Source of the DNA: Methanobacteriota archaeon
GTDB taxonomy: Archaea; Thermoplasmatota; Poseidoniia; Poseidoniales; Thalassarchaeaceae
Length of the DNA: 56,525 nt
NCBI GenBank assembly: GCA_002720055.1
Contig: PBGH01000018.1
Span: 1-56,525 of the forward strand
Direction of reading: 5' to 3'
Made by a program: the position numbers and the translations under genes
In this document: positions 27,066-36,762 of the stretch, in pieces
Layout: each line of letters begins with the position of its first letter
Numbering within the stretch: the first letter of the stretch is position 1
The notes under the pieces: generated by a model
Told to the model about the DNA's origin: nothing
Databases searched by the model: none
What the model saw: the letters and a program-made list of their open reading frames with translations, nothing else

Positions 27066-30000
27066 TACGACTAAACACTGCCCAGCGTCTAGCACTCAAT
27101 CTAGACTCGCATATCGTTGTCGATGCAGGTGCTGGGACAGGAAAGACCAGTACAATCGTCGATAGGGTGATTGAGCATTACTTATGTTCAGATCAGAGAG
27201 CAACGAGACTTCTTCCAAAACCTGCCAGACCGTCTACTGCTGAAGGGGGATTGGTTTCCGCACCCTTATCAGATCGTATAAAACTCGAAGATTGGAACGG
27301 TCTTTTGCCTGCTGAGGTCGTCCTACTCACTTTTACCAATAGGGCAGCCGATGAGATGAAAGATAGACTTCGTAGGTCTATTTCCAGAATTAAACCGGGT
27401 CCTATCGGATTCGATGACGACCATCGCTACGATCCAAGAGTTAGGGGACAGGGATTCGTTGAACAGCTTCTAACACTTCTAGAGGATGCACCTATCGGAA
27501 CCATCGACTCCTTTCTATCTCAGCTGGTTTCCCCCTATCGAGGAAAATTAGGACATACCATCACCAGGGACAATGTATCAGACTCTTCGAGGATTTTATT
27601 GGTCGAGACCGCACTCAGAACCATTTGGAGGCTAGCGAGCGATAGGTCTAGAATTGGTGATGCAGTAGACGCTGGAATCCCCTCAAAAATTGCTTCCGAT
27701 ATTCTCTCTGCAAGAGATAGGGTCGCGAGACACTATTCTGGGAGGACTTCTGCTGCCAGAGTTCTCAGATCCCTGGTGGGAAAGTCTGTCTTCGTAGAAG
27801 AGTCCTCCAGAAAGATATTGGACGATAGAGGGAAGGTAGACCGCCAAAAGCTGATAAATACAATTCTATCTTCTATTGAGGAAGAACTAGTATCACAACA
27901 GGCAGATAGGCTTCATAAGGTGATTTCTAAGATATGTGATTGCATTAAGGAATGCATTCAATCACCCTCGGAGATTGGTTGGATGCATGAGACACGTATG
28001 GCATCATTAGATGAACTTGAGAGAAAAGGGCCACCTTCAGGAATATGGGAAAAGTTGTGTTGGATGGGCCACGTTCTAACATGCATTGTTAGCCCCTCAA
28101 CCCTAATGGCAAAGAAAATGAAATTCTTTCCTAATATGAAACTACCATCAGATAATTGGCCATCTGGAATTAGGAGCTATGCTGAAATCAAAGACAAGAC
28201 ACTCAAATTAAGATATAAGTCGATAATTAAGTCTCAGCAATCAGATTTAGAACATATTTGGCACGATGATGTGGGAGACATGGTTCTTCATTACGTTAGA
28301 ACTGCGATAATGCTCGACTCATCGACTCCTCCAGAGACTCCCGATGATTGGGAAGGTCCGATAGTTGCATTGCCCACCGATGTCCCAGAGAGGATGGATT
28401 ATCCCAAGAAGAAATATCATTTCTCTATTGAGGCTGAAATTCAGAATCTTCAAGATCTTCACCTTCTTCATCTTGGTTTTCAGGGTGTGATGAAGAAATT
28501 GAAACTTCGTGAAGAAGTACATGATTTCGGAGATATCGAGAGACTTGCTGGAGATCTACTGCTGTCTAACTGCCCCGAGATATGCAGAACATTTTACCAT
28601 CATTCCGTGCAATCAGAACTTGATTCAATCAATATCATCAGTCCATGGAAGGACGACCACATCACTAGAGCACTCGAAGCAATTGCAACTTTAGAAGAAA
28701 ATAGAGATATTGCTGGTGAATCAGCAAATAGATTGAACGCCATGAGGAGGGATCTAGAGAGTAGGTACCTACTTCTGAAGCAAATTAGAAGAAGGTTCAG
28801 GGCATTCATAATCGACGAGGCACAGGATAATTCTCCGCTCCAATGGAGATTACTTTCGAGGCTTTGGGGTCCCAGAGAGATTAGAGAAGATGAGTCACCC
28901 AATCCAGATACACCTTGGGAGCCCACGATATGTTATGTTGGAGATATAAAGCAGAGTATTTACGCCTTCAGACAAGCAGAAGTTACAGGTTTCCTAGATT
29001 TCGCTAAGTCACTAAGAAGTATAAATACGCATGAATTTTCTAGTATTCCAGAGCTTACCAGAAAACCTTCACTCAGGAGGGATACTCACAGTCGAGATCC
29101 TCGTAACGACCATCAGTTGACATTCGCCTCTGCTACTGAATACTCAGAGAGAGGTGGCCGAGATCTTTCTCCATGGATTCCATTCGACTCAACAGATTGG
29201 GATCTTCCAGCACCCTTTGGTAATGAAGTCAATGAAAGAAAACAGGGCATGGTATCACTGAAAGTGAACTATAGATCGGAAGGAGGACTTTTGGATATAA
29301 TGAACGAATGGTGGGAAGACATCTTTTCTGACAGACACAGATTACTGTCTAAGGGCGATTTCTACGCCTCTCCTCAGACGCTGCATTCGTTCCCAGAGAA
29401 GAGAAAAATGCCCGGATGTATAGAGTGGATCTGCCCTTCCGACTCACACAGTAATGAAGACCCCCCCCAGGATCTATCCACATATCTCGATCCCTTCGGA
29501 CCAGGGCCAATAGATAGACTAGAAAGACAAGCAATGCTCATTGCATTAAGGGTCAGAAGCCTCATAGAAGGGTCTGAGGTTAGAGTCAAATCATCAGAAG
29601 GGTCTTGGAAAGAGACCACTCCCTCTGATCGAATTAGTCCGGATGATATTACCATTCTACTCCCAACAAGGGTAAAACTTAGAGACGCCATCATTAGAAA
29701 CTTGCATGATCTTGGTATTTCAGCACAGGCAGATCACGAGGGAGGCCTATTAGAAAGGCCGGCAGCTAGAGCTCTTGAGGCCCTTGTTCAGTTCGTCGCC
29801 AGACCCCACTCTCGTCATAATGCCCTGTGGGTAGCCAACTCACCTCTAATTGGTTTCAATGATGAACAGATTCAGAAATTTCTATCCTCCTGTGAGGAGG
29901 GAGATGACCTCCTAGTGGGACTCCTTCCTCACTGTATCGATGAAAGACAGAGGTCATTAGTTTCCAGATGGTATGACTTGGCCTCTAGCTCAAGATTAGT

Positions 30001-31987
30001 TGAACTCCTAGAAGATACCATAGATCGTTCTGACCTCCTTGTCGCTTTTCCCGATCAAGTATCCAGACAGGATGCAGAACAATTTGTCGAGATTTTCCAA
30101 AGCCTTTCAGAAGAGGTGGGCGGAGATGCCATAGTCCTTTCCGATAGACTTAGAGATTTGAGAGACAGCTATTCTGAATCTCTAAAGGCATCAACAGTCC
30201 CGCCCAGCGATGCTGTCAAGGTCATGACAATTCATAGTTCAAAGGGACTAGAGGCAAAGGTTGTAATTCTGGCCGACCTTTTTTCTTCAAGACAGACAAA
30301 CATGAAGAACGAAAATTACAGTAGACTGATTGTTAGCCCCGAGATGTTCGCTGGACACCCAAATCCATGGCCTACAGAATCAAAGCCACCAAGATCAGCT
30401 CTGTGGGACCATGTTTCTCTGCTTCATAGGGCAAGAAAGAATGCTGAGGCAAGGCGCTTGCTCTATGTTGCTGCAACCAGAGCCGAAGAGAGGCTTATAA
30501 TTGCAGGATCACCAAAGGGTACACAATGGTTGGAAGGTCAGGGAATTTCAATTCCCTGGTCTTATGACAAAAATGCACCACAGTTAGGGCAAATGTGGCT
30601 CGAATCATTAAGAAATGGCTCTTGGAGGAGGAGGGAGAAAAACTCTCCCTGGCTACTTTCATCAGATATTGATAGCGAATCGAGATTAGAAAAAACTGGT
30701 AGCATCTCACTAAACCCAGCAAAACTGATTGAAGATGCCTCGATTGGAGGTAGAGGGAAATCAGGAATGACAGTACTCCACCATCCAGATTGTTTTTCGG
30801 ATTCCAAGAAAGGGAAAAATCCGATAATTACCCCAATTCAGAGACTCGAGATAATCGATAGAGCCTCGCGAAGAGCCCCAATCAATAGACGACAAAACGA
30901 ACATTCGGTACTGCGGGACATCTCTACAAGAGTAAGAGTCAACCCTAGTAAGCTACCCTCATTCTTTGATTGTCCAAGATGTCATTGGCTCGAAATAAGA
31001 GCAGGTATCGAGCCAGAATTAGTTTTGAAAAACAATGAAAAAACAGAGCGATTCACAAAATCCTCATCCTTAAACGCTGCATTGATTGGAGATATTTTTC
31101 ATAGAATTATAGAAATCGGGATTGGAAACCCAGGTCCGGGTATAGAAGGCCCCAGCACTCACCTTCCGTCTTCATGGACCACTGAAACAGAAGATAGAAT
31201 CACTAGTGATGAAATTCACAGAATAGTGTTCAACGAGCTTCTTCCTCCCGGAGAGGACCAAAAAAAGATCTCGGAGATTACTTCAATCATGGCAAAAAGG
31301 GTATCAAATGGGAAATTGGGCAATATGATTAGAGGGGAAACAGTAGATGGTATTAGAATTGAGGGTCTAAGGACTGAGATGCCATTTCACATCTCTATAC
31401 CTACTAAGTTTGAAACTGTAACGAAAAAGAAGTGGACACCCGACGGGGATGATGTCCTAGTGTATATTGACTCCACTACTATCGATATGAGTGGCGTAAT
31501 TGATTTGGTCCTCTGTACTGTAGATAATAACGGAGAGCCTTCAATAAGAGCTGTGGATCTAAAAACATCAGAGGCAAACTATCTGAAAAGCGACTCCAAT
31601 CAAGGTTTATTGAGGGCATTGGGCCAAAAATCAATTGGCCCCTTTTGCGAATCTGAGTCACAGTTGCTGTTCAAGCATCGTCTTCAAATGGTGCTTTACA
31701 ACATCGCTCTAAAAAAATTAGAATCCGACAGAAAAAATGCAGGATTGCCATACAGGAAGGTACTCGCTCCAGCTATACTGGTAGGAGTTACTGGAAGATT
31801 AGTCGAATACTCTGACGAACTGCTGGAGAGTGCCGAGATCGATTTATTCGAGACCCTCAATAGAACTGCTAGAATGTCCATTGCTTCTGATTTTCCACTT
31901 TCTGACTTGGAAGAACATAATAGAGGCAATAATTCTGAATGCCAATTTTGCTCTTTTTCAGAGTCACTCATGTCGAAGAGTCCATGA
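27062..31987 (+). CDS. AddA-like UvrD/RecB-family helicase-nuclease
   Basis: This 1641-residue protein is an SF1A helicase with a C-terminal RecB-type nuclease. Motif I is DAGAGTGKTST (Lys28), motif II is IIDEAQDNSPLQW (about 584-596), motif III is VGDIKQSIYAFRQAE, motif V is MTIHSSKGLEAKVV and motif VI is LLYVAATRAEERL (about 1133-1145). The nuclease core is VIDLVL followed by RAVDLKTSEA (about 1496-1505). Cysteine pairs DCPRCHW and ECQFCSF flank it and could bind an iron-sulfur cluster. It is coupled to the AddB-like gene by an ATGA overlap, indicating a heterodimer for double-strand break end processing. Confidence 0.85.
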   Translation: MIRLNTAQRLALNLDSHIVVDAGAGTGKTSTIVDRVIEHYLCSDQRATRLLPKPARPSTAEGGLVSAPLSDRIKLEDWNGLLPAEVVLLTFTNRAADEMKDRLRRSISRIKPGPIGFDDDHRYDPRVRGQGFVEQLLTLLEDAPIGTIDSFLSQLVSPYRGKLGHTITRDNVSDSSRILLVETALRTIWRLASDRSRIGDAVDAGIPSKIASDILSARDRVARHYSGRTSAARVLRSLVGKSVFVEESSRKILDDRGKVDRQKLINTILSSIEEELVSQQADRLHKVISKICDCIKECIQSPSEIGWMHETRMASLDELERKGPPSGIWEKLCWMGHVLTCIVSPSTLMAKKMKFFPNMKLPSDNWPSGIRSYAEIKDKTLKLRYKSIIKSQQSDLEHIWHDDVGDMVLHYVRTAIMLDSSTPPETPDDWEGPIVALPTDVPERMDYPKKKYHFSIEAEIQNLQDLHLLHLGFQGVMKKLKLREEVHDFGDIERLAGDLLLSNCPEICRTFYHHSVQSELDSINIISPWKDDHITRALEAIATLEENRDIAGESANRLNAMRRDLESRYLLLKQIRRRFRAFIIDEAQDNSPLQWRLLSRLWGPREIREDESPNPDTPWEPTICYVGDIKQSIYAFRQAEVTGFLDFAKSLRSINTHEFSSIPELTRKPSLRRDTHSRDPRNDHQLTFASATEYSERGGRDLSPWIPFDSTDWDLPAPFGNEVNERKQGMVSLKVNYRSEGGLLDIMNEWWEDIFSDRHRLLSKGDFYASPQTLHSFPEKRKMPGCIEWICPSDSHSNEDPPQDLSTYLDPFGPGPIDRLERQAMLIALRVRSLIEGSEVRVKSSEGSWKETTPSDRISPDDITILLPTRVKLRDAIIRNLHDLGISAQADHEGGLLERPAARALEALVQFVARPHSRHNALWVANSPLIGFNDEQIQKFLSSCEEGDDLLVGLLPHCIDERQRSLVSRWYDLASSSRLVELLEDTIDRSDLLVAFPDQVSRQDAEQFVEIFQSLSEEVGGDAIVLSDRLRDLRDSYSESLKASTVPPSDAVKVMTIHSSKGLEAKVVILADLFSSRQTNMKNENYSRLIVSPEMFAGHPNPWPTESKPPRSALWDHVSLLHRARKNAEARRLLYVAATRAEERLIIAGSPKGTQWLEGQGISIPWSYDKNAPQLGQMWLESLRNGSWRRREKNSPWLLSSDIDSESRLEKTGSISLNPAKLIEDASIGGRGKSGMTVLHHPDCFSDSKKGKNPIITPIQRLEIIDRASRRAPINRRQNEHSVLRDISTRVRVNPSKLPSFFDCPRCHWLEIRAGIEPELVLKNNEKTERFTKSSSLNAALIGDIFHRIIEIGIGNPGPGIEGPSTHLPSSWTTETEDRITSDEIHRIVFNELLPPGEDQKKISEITSIMAKRVSNGKLGNMIRGETVDGIRIEGLRTEMPFHISIPTKFETVTKKKWTPDGDDVLVYIDSTTIDMSGVIDLVLCTVDNNGEPSIRAVDLKTSEANYLKSDSNQGLLRALGQKSIGPFCESESQLLFKHRLQMVLYNIALKKLESDRKNAGLPYRKVLAPAILVGVTGRLVEYSDELLESAEIDLFETLNRTARMSIASDFPLSDLEEHNRGNNSECQFCSFSESLMSKSP

Positions 31988-32009
31988 GTAAACACTCCGA
32001 GTGTGGGGC

Positions 32010-33434
32010 ATGGAGCTTGACTTGGGAACTTTGATGCAGAGAAGTGATGAGGTATGGGAGGAATCAATTCTTCCTAGTCTTTCAGAACTCATTGGAATTA
32101 AGGCGCTCTCTCCTCTTTTCGAGCCAAATTGGTCTGAAATAGGAGAATTAGATGCCATAATCCATCTCTTTAGAGATTGGCTGGTCAAACAAAAAATCGC
32201 GGGATTGTCCCATCAGATACACAGAATCGCAGATCTATCTCCTGTTCTGATTGTAACTATAGAAGGAACCGGACCGGGCGAGGTAATCTTCTACTCCCAT
32301 CTAGACAAGCAACCATCGACTCCTGAGTTGTGGTCCGAAGGACTCCATCCTCTCAAAGCGGTCAGGAGAGATCCTTGGCTATATGGGAGGGGTTCTGTCG
32401 ATGATGGATATGGCGGATATCTTTGTGCAACCTCCATCCGTCTTCTTCAAGAGGCGGGAATCCCACATCCTCGATGTATAATGATTATCGAGACCTGCGA
32501 AGAGTCCGGATCATTTGATTTACCTCCTTATCTTGATGAACTTACCGACCATCTTGGTAATCCCGATATGATCGTAGTCATGGATAGTGGCGGCCCAGAT
32601 TATGACCATGTTTGGATGACTGAGGCCCTTAGAGGACTTGTTTCGGGTACTCTATCGGTAAAGGTCTCTCACGAGGGAATCCATTCTGGGAATTCTGGGG
32701 GCTCCGTGCCCTCTTCTTTCAGGATTCAGAGAATTCTTCTAGACAGAGTGGAAGACTCCACTACTGGTAGAATTCTAATCCCTGAGATGCATGTTGACAT
32801 CTCTGAAGAGGTTAGACAGAAAGCCGCATCACTCGAAAAAATAGTCGGAGACAGCATTTGGAAGCAATTCCCAACTGTAGATAATCTCAGACAAGTATCT
32901 AAATCCACTGAAGATATGATTATTTCAATGAATTGGGAACCCACCCTGTCAATTATCGGTGCTGATGGGATTCCCTCAGTTCAGGACGCAGGAAACGTAC
33001 TAAGAACTAATACTGATCTAAAATTAAGCTTCAGAATACCCCCAGGTGTAGACTCTCAGACGGCAATATCAGCGGTCAAGTCTATTCTGGAGGAAAATCC
33101 CCCGTATGGTTCTGAAGTGTCTTTCACTCCCGACTCTTCAGCAGATGGATTCCGCGCAAAACCCCTCAGCGAGACTATCTCAGACGCAATTCACGATGCT
33201 TCAAATCAGTTAACCGGGTTGCCTCCATTAGCCATTTGGACGGGTGGGACAATACCATTCATGGCTATGATGCAGGGCAAATATCCAGAAGCTATGTTCT
33301 TGTGTACTGGAACTTCAGGTCCAGGAAATAATGCGCACGGTCCAGATGAGAAATTGCACATCCCTTCCTCCAAGAGGCTGACAGTAGCACTCTCCGCAAC
33401 AATTGCGGCAATTTCACAAACCCCTGATTTGTGA
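32010..33434 (+). CDS. M20-family metallopeptidase (dipeptidase-like)
   Basis: This 474-residue zinc peptidase of the M20/ArgE/DapE/CNDP group has the metal-binding VIFYSHLDKQP with the first His and Asp. LYGRGSVDDGYGGYL holds the bridging Asp, IIETCEESGS the catalytic Glu pair, and GGTIPFM lies near the C-terminus. The length and the dimerisation-domain insert fit cytosolic nonspecific dipeptidases. ATG 32010 is preferred over GTG 32001. It follows the AddA-like gene by about 20 nt but need not be functionally linked. Confidence 0.85.
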   Translation: MELDLGTLMQRSDEVWEESILPSLSELIGIKALSPLFEPNWSEIGELDAIIHLFRDWLVKQKIAGLSHQIHRIADLSPVLIVTIEGTGPGEVIFYSHLDKQPSTPELWSEGLHPLKAVRRDPWLYGRGSVDDGYGGYLCATSIRLLQEAGIPHPRCIMIIETCEESGSFDLPPYLDELTDHLGNPDMIVVMDSGGPDYDHVWMTEALRGLVSGTLSVKVSHEGIHSGNSGGSVPSSFRIQRILLDRVEDSTTGRILIPEMHVDISEEVRQKAASLEKIVGDSIWKQFPTVDNLRQVSKSTEDMIISMNWEPTLSIIGADGIPSVQDAGNVLRTNTDLKLSFRIPPGVDSQTAISAVKSILEENPPYGSEVSFTPDSSADGFRAKPLSETISDAIHDASNQLTGLPPLAIWTGGTIPFMAMMQGKYPEAMFLCTGTSGPGNNAHGPDEKLHIPSSKRLTVALSATIAAISQTPDL

Positions 33435-33493
33435 TTTATTCAAGCCTCAAGTTCCGCCGAGGTTATATCGGGGTTACCTGCGCACAATGTAAG

Positions 33494-34141
33494 ATGGTGG
33501 GCCAAGACGACACTCAGGAACCAGACCCACAGCAGACAATACTTCAGTTGGAGCAGCAGGCATCTAAGGATAAAGAGGCTCTAGATAAGTTACTGGTTGC
33601 ATATCAGGCCCAAGAGGCTGACATCAATGAGATGAAGGCTCAGGTAGAGACCCTAAACAGGGAGTTAATCGATAAGGAAACCGAGAAGGAAGGAATCAAT
33701 AATCTTCTCTCAAATTTGAGAAGGCAGAAGGATGAGATGGAGGTGGATCTCGCCAAAGCCAATACAAAGATACCGTTTCTTGAGACTAAACTTGAGAAGA
33801 CGGAGGAGATGTTAGAAAGAGAGAAGGCAAGATTGGGAACCGCCATCACCCTAGCCGAGGAGATTGACGAATCCAATCAGGCTGCACAGGCAGAATTAGC
33901 AGCTAGAGATGATTGGTATATTCAACATATGCAAATTTTTGAGGAACTCAATGATGCAATAAAGACTAGACATGACATGATCGATAGAGCAATCGCAACA
34001 GCCAAGGAGATTCAGTCGAAACAGGAAACGTTCCAAGAACAGAAGAAGGCAGTAATTGAGGATATTAAGAACATGGAAAGTGAGACTTCTGAAGAGCCAG
34101 AAGCCTCTATTGAAAATGAGTCAGAAAAAGAACAGTCTTAA
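33494..34141 (+). CDS. Acidic coiled-coil protein of unknown function
   Basis: This 215-residue protein is almost entirely helical coiled coil (about residues 12-190, for example QVETLNRELIDKETEKEG). It has an acidic tail (SETSEEPEASIENESEKEQ) and no signal peptide or membrane helix. ATG 33494 (MVGQDDTQ) is chosen; an in-frame start at 33431 overlaps the peptidase gene. I do not recognise a family; prefoldin-like or Smc-like similarity would be only compositional. It converges on the hexapeptide gene with one base between stops. Confidence 0.6.
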   Translation: MVGQDDTQEPDPQQTILQLEQQASKDKEALDKLLVAYQAQEADINEMKAQVETLNRELIDKETEKEGINNLLSNLRRQKDEMEVDLAKANTKIPFLETKLEKTEEMLEREKARLGTAITLAEEIDESNQAAQAELAARDDWYIQHMQIFEELNDAIKTRHDMIDRAIATAKEIQSKQETFQEQKKAVIEDIKNMESETSEEPEASIENESEKEQS

Positions 34142-34142
34142 C

Positions 34143-34844
34143 TCACACCTTCTTGATAAATTTTGCAGGGATACCTCCCCAAACCTCTCCTTCTGGAACT
34201 TGTGTCCACTTGGGAACCACCGCTCTTGAGGCAATCACTGCTCCTGATCCAATAGTGCATCCAGGCTGAATGATGCTACCTCCGCCAATCAATGCTCTAT
34301 CGCCAATCCTCACTGGAGCCAATACAATCTCACCACTTTCTACAAGATGACCATTTATCGTGGCATCACCTCCAACTACTACTCCATCTCCAATAAAAAT
34401 CATTGAAGCATCATTAATATTCATTGAATTGAGTTGAACTCTTTTCCCAATTTTTGCTCCCATCATCCTGTAGTACATCGTGCCTACAAATGAAGGAACA
34501 ATTAGTCCCAGAAAGACTCTTGCAACTCTGTGTGCTACTAATGAGAAGGCCCATTGAATGGTTATGAAAGATCTCAATGGATACCGCCCCTCATCCTTCC
34601 TTATTCTGAAAATTCCTCCAAATAATCCACAGATAACTAGAAGGCAAACCCCCCAAAGAATGTAACCTAAACCAATTCCTACGCAGATTCCGGCAGCCTC
34701 GGCAAGCTCTCCATGCCCATTAGACAGATCCCTCAACTCTTCAAAAAGAAAGTATGATGGAATAATGGCTAGTCCAAATACGACTCCAAAGAGAATCATT
34801 ACCAATCCCGTGAGTATATTCTGAACTGTTTCGAAAGATCTCAT
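34143..34844 (-). CDS. Membrane protein with left-handed beta-helix (hexapeptide) domain
   Basis: From ATG 34844 the product has 233 residues. Two or three N-terminal hydrophobic helices (about 8-35 and 60-85) precede a hexapeptide-repeat domain (about 145-225): NDASMIFIGDGVVVGGDA, VRIGDRALIGGGSIIQPG, CTIGSGAVIASRAVV. Such domains occur in acyl- or acetyltransferases. The ending GGIPAKFIKKV is typical of sugar O-acetyltransferase-like proteins. The substrate is unknown; a role in envelope or glycolipid acylation is an inference. The start lies one base after the upstream transporter stop, so the two are translationally coupled. Confidence 0.65.
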   Translation of the reverse strand: MRSFETVQNILTGLVMILFGVVFGLAIIPSYFLFEELRDLSNGHGELAEAAGICVGIGLGYILWGVCLLVICGLFGGIFRIRKDEGRYPLRSFITIQWAFSLVAHRVARVFLGLIVPSFVGTMYYRMMGAKIGKRVQLNSMNINDASMIFIGDGVVVGGDATINGHLVESGEIVLAPVRIGDRALIGGGSIIQPGCTIGSGAVIASRAVVPKWTQVPEGEVWGGIPAKFIKKV

Positions 34845-34845
34845 C

Positions 34846-36648
34846 CTATTCCTCCTCAGGATATAGTCCGGCTTCGACATCTGCCTGTCTTGCCACTCTC
34901 TTTCCTTCTTCTACGTCAATGAATGGAAATAGAAATAATCCCAAGATGAGTATCACAAGTAAAATCATTATCCCAAATCTGGTATCGTACGCTGCGGAGA
35001 AGAAAGCGAAAATAAACGGGCCAATTACGGCCGCAGCCTTCCCCATGAAACCAAAGAATCCGAAGAACTCAGTGGTTCTAGACTTCGGAACCAAATATGC
35101 GAACAGACTCCTCGCCTGAGCTCCAGCAGATCCTTGGACGAAGCCAACCATAGTTCCTAGGAGAAGCCACTGGATAGTTACTCCAATGTTTAGTGGGCTC
35201 CATACATTGTCTCTCAAAAAATTAGGCCACCAGTCTATTGGCCCGCCTTCGATTATGGTAATGTGATGGTCACCAACCGAGCTCTTGTTATCCAAATCGC
35301 CTCCTTTGAAAGAAAATGACCATCTGTGATTAGTCATTTGCGACATCTCAGAAGCAAGAAGAGAAGCCTCCTGCTTCGAAATTACAGTTTTCTCAATGTC
35401 AGAATCTGACCATACTTCTCCATCTAAATTTCCTTCGATCATGTATACAAGGAATGCCTCTCTGAAATCTTCATCTCCTGGTCCAGATTTACTCACCCAC
35501 CCTTTTACTCCTCTGTCATGCAGAGTACTCAGCTCGTATTCTTCCGACTCTGCAATGTACTCATATCGGAAGTCAAATCTTTCATGATCGTCTTTCAGAT
35601 CGAGGGGCGCGAATCCAGTAGCAATTATTAGAACCATCATGTATACCCCTATAGAGCCTCCAAGAACTGCCTTAGCCCCATATCTAGCTGCTAACATACC
35701 TCCAACTACTGACATGGGGATGGCAATAATATTAGCCAGTAGGATTAGAGCGAAATTCATCAAGACAGGAAGACGAAGATCGTTCTCAGCGAATGAACTT
35801 GCAACTCCTCCCACAGTGTGAAGAACATCATAGAAAAGTAAGTATGAAAGAAGATAAATCACCAAAATTCTATACTTCTTGACCTCTCTAAATGTACTTC
35901 TGACCTCGTTAAATCCATCAGTAACTGCCTCCATTACGGAACTATATGTTCGCTCTTTGGCAATTTCAGGCTCAGGGGTATTTCGGAAAAACGGTAATCC
36001 AAATCCTAGCCACCACAGTGAAGTTGTCACGAATGCAAAACTCAGGGTCCAAGGACCATAAGCGCTAGTAAGCCCCAATCCACCGGTGGCCATGACAACC
36101 AGGTGAACAATAAGAATTAGCGTTCCACCTGCAAATCCGTATGCGAAACCCCAACTCGAAACTTTTTCCATTTGATCCTGATCTGCAAGATATGGCATGA
36201 ACGCATAGTATATCGTGTTCCCTCCAGCCATCCCAATTTGCCCCATCAGAAAACAGAAAGCGAGAAGTCTGTATGCCGAATCTTCATTTAGATGAGGGGC
36301 TATTCCCATGAATGCGGTAAAAACCACTCCAATTATTGTATAAATCCAGACTATCTTTTTCTTAATTCTAATTCTATCTGCTATTGCTCCCAATATCGGA
36401 CTAGAAATCGCTACAAAAACCATCGATAATCCGAGTACTGCAGCATAGAAAGAAGTACCAGTTACGTTAAATCCAGCAATCTCAGAAGAGCCCCCGGTTG
36501 CTAGATTAAAGTATCTAGTAATTAGTTGCCCACCTAAGACAGTTCCAATGGTAAGTGCAAATGCTTGATTCGCCCAGTCATACCAATACCAGCTCTTCAA
36601 AGCTTTATTGTCTGCATCACTCATACCTTCTATTGTTCCAAATGACAT
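34846..36648 (-). CDS. UMF1/Atg22-type MFS transporter with large extra loop
   Basis: This polytopic transporter has about 600 residues. The N-terminal SWYWYDWANQAFALTIG is the UMF1-family signature, and SPILGAIADRIRIKKK is the MFS loop 2-3 motif. About twelve hydrophobic segments are visible. A hydrophilic insertion of roughly 150 residues (about residues 350-505 from this start, between LIIATGFAPL and WSPLNIGVTI) interrupts the C-terminal half and would lie outside the usual membrane core. The substrate is unknown; eukaryotic Atg22 exports amino acids from vacuoles. ATG 36648 (MSFGTIEG) is chosen; 36699 and 36624 are alternatives. Confidence 0.8.
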   Translation of the reverse strand: MSFGTIEGMSDADNKALKSWYWYDWANQAFALTIGTVLGGQLITRYFNLATGGSSEIAGFNVTGTSFYAAVLGLSMVFVAISSPILGAIADRIRIKKKIVWIYTIIGVVFTAFMGIAPHLNEDSAYRLLAFCFLMGQIGMAGGNTIYYAFMPYLADQDQMEKVSSWGFAYGFAGGTLILIVHLVVMATGGLGLTSAYGPWTLSFAFVTTSLWWLGFGLPFFRNTPEPEIAKERTYSSVMEAVTDGFNEVRSTFREVKKYRILVIYLLSYLLFYDVLHTVGGVASSFAENDLRLPVLMNFALILLANIIAIPMSVVGGMLAARYGAKAVLGGSIGVYMMVLIIATGFAPLDLKDDHERFDFRYEYIAESEEYELSTLHDRGVKGWVSKSGPGDEDFREAFLVYMIEGNLDGEVWSDSDIEKTVISKQEASLLASEMSQMTNHRWSFSFKGGDLDNKSSVGDHHITIIEGGPIDWWPNFLRDNVWSPLNIGVTIQWLLLGTMVGFVQGSAGAQARSLFAYLVPKSRTTEFFGFFGFMGKAAAVIGPFIFAFFSAAYDTRFGIMILLVILILGLFLFPFIDVEEGKRVARQADVEAGLYPEEE

Positions 36649-36762
36649 CCGATAACCGACTTTATGCAACAAAGGAAGACGTTTAGTGTATTCTGCCACA
36701 TCTAGTGTTTTTATGGCTCGTTACACGCGTCAATATCAAGAACAAAACACCTAACGAGAATC

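Noticed and set aside
36700..36762. tRNA gene in the gap between the transporter and RaSEA
   Set aside because: The gap is too short for a full cloverleaf and has no GTTCRANNC-type T-loop; other intergenic gaps were looked at in the same way without a tRNA being seen.
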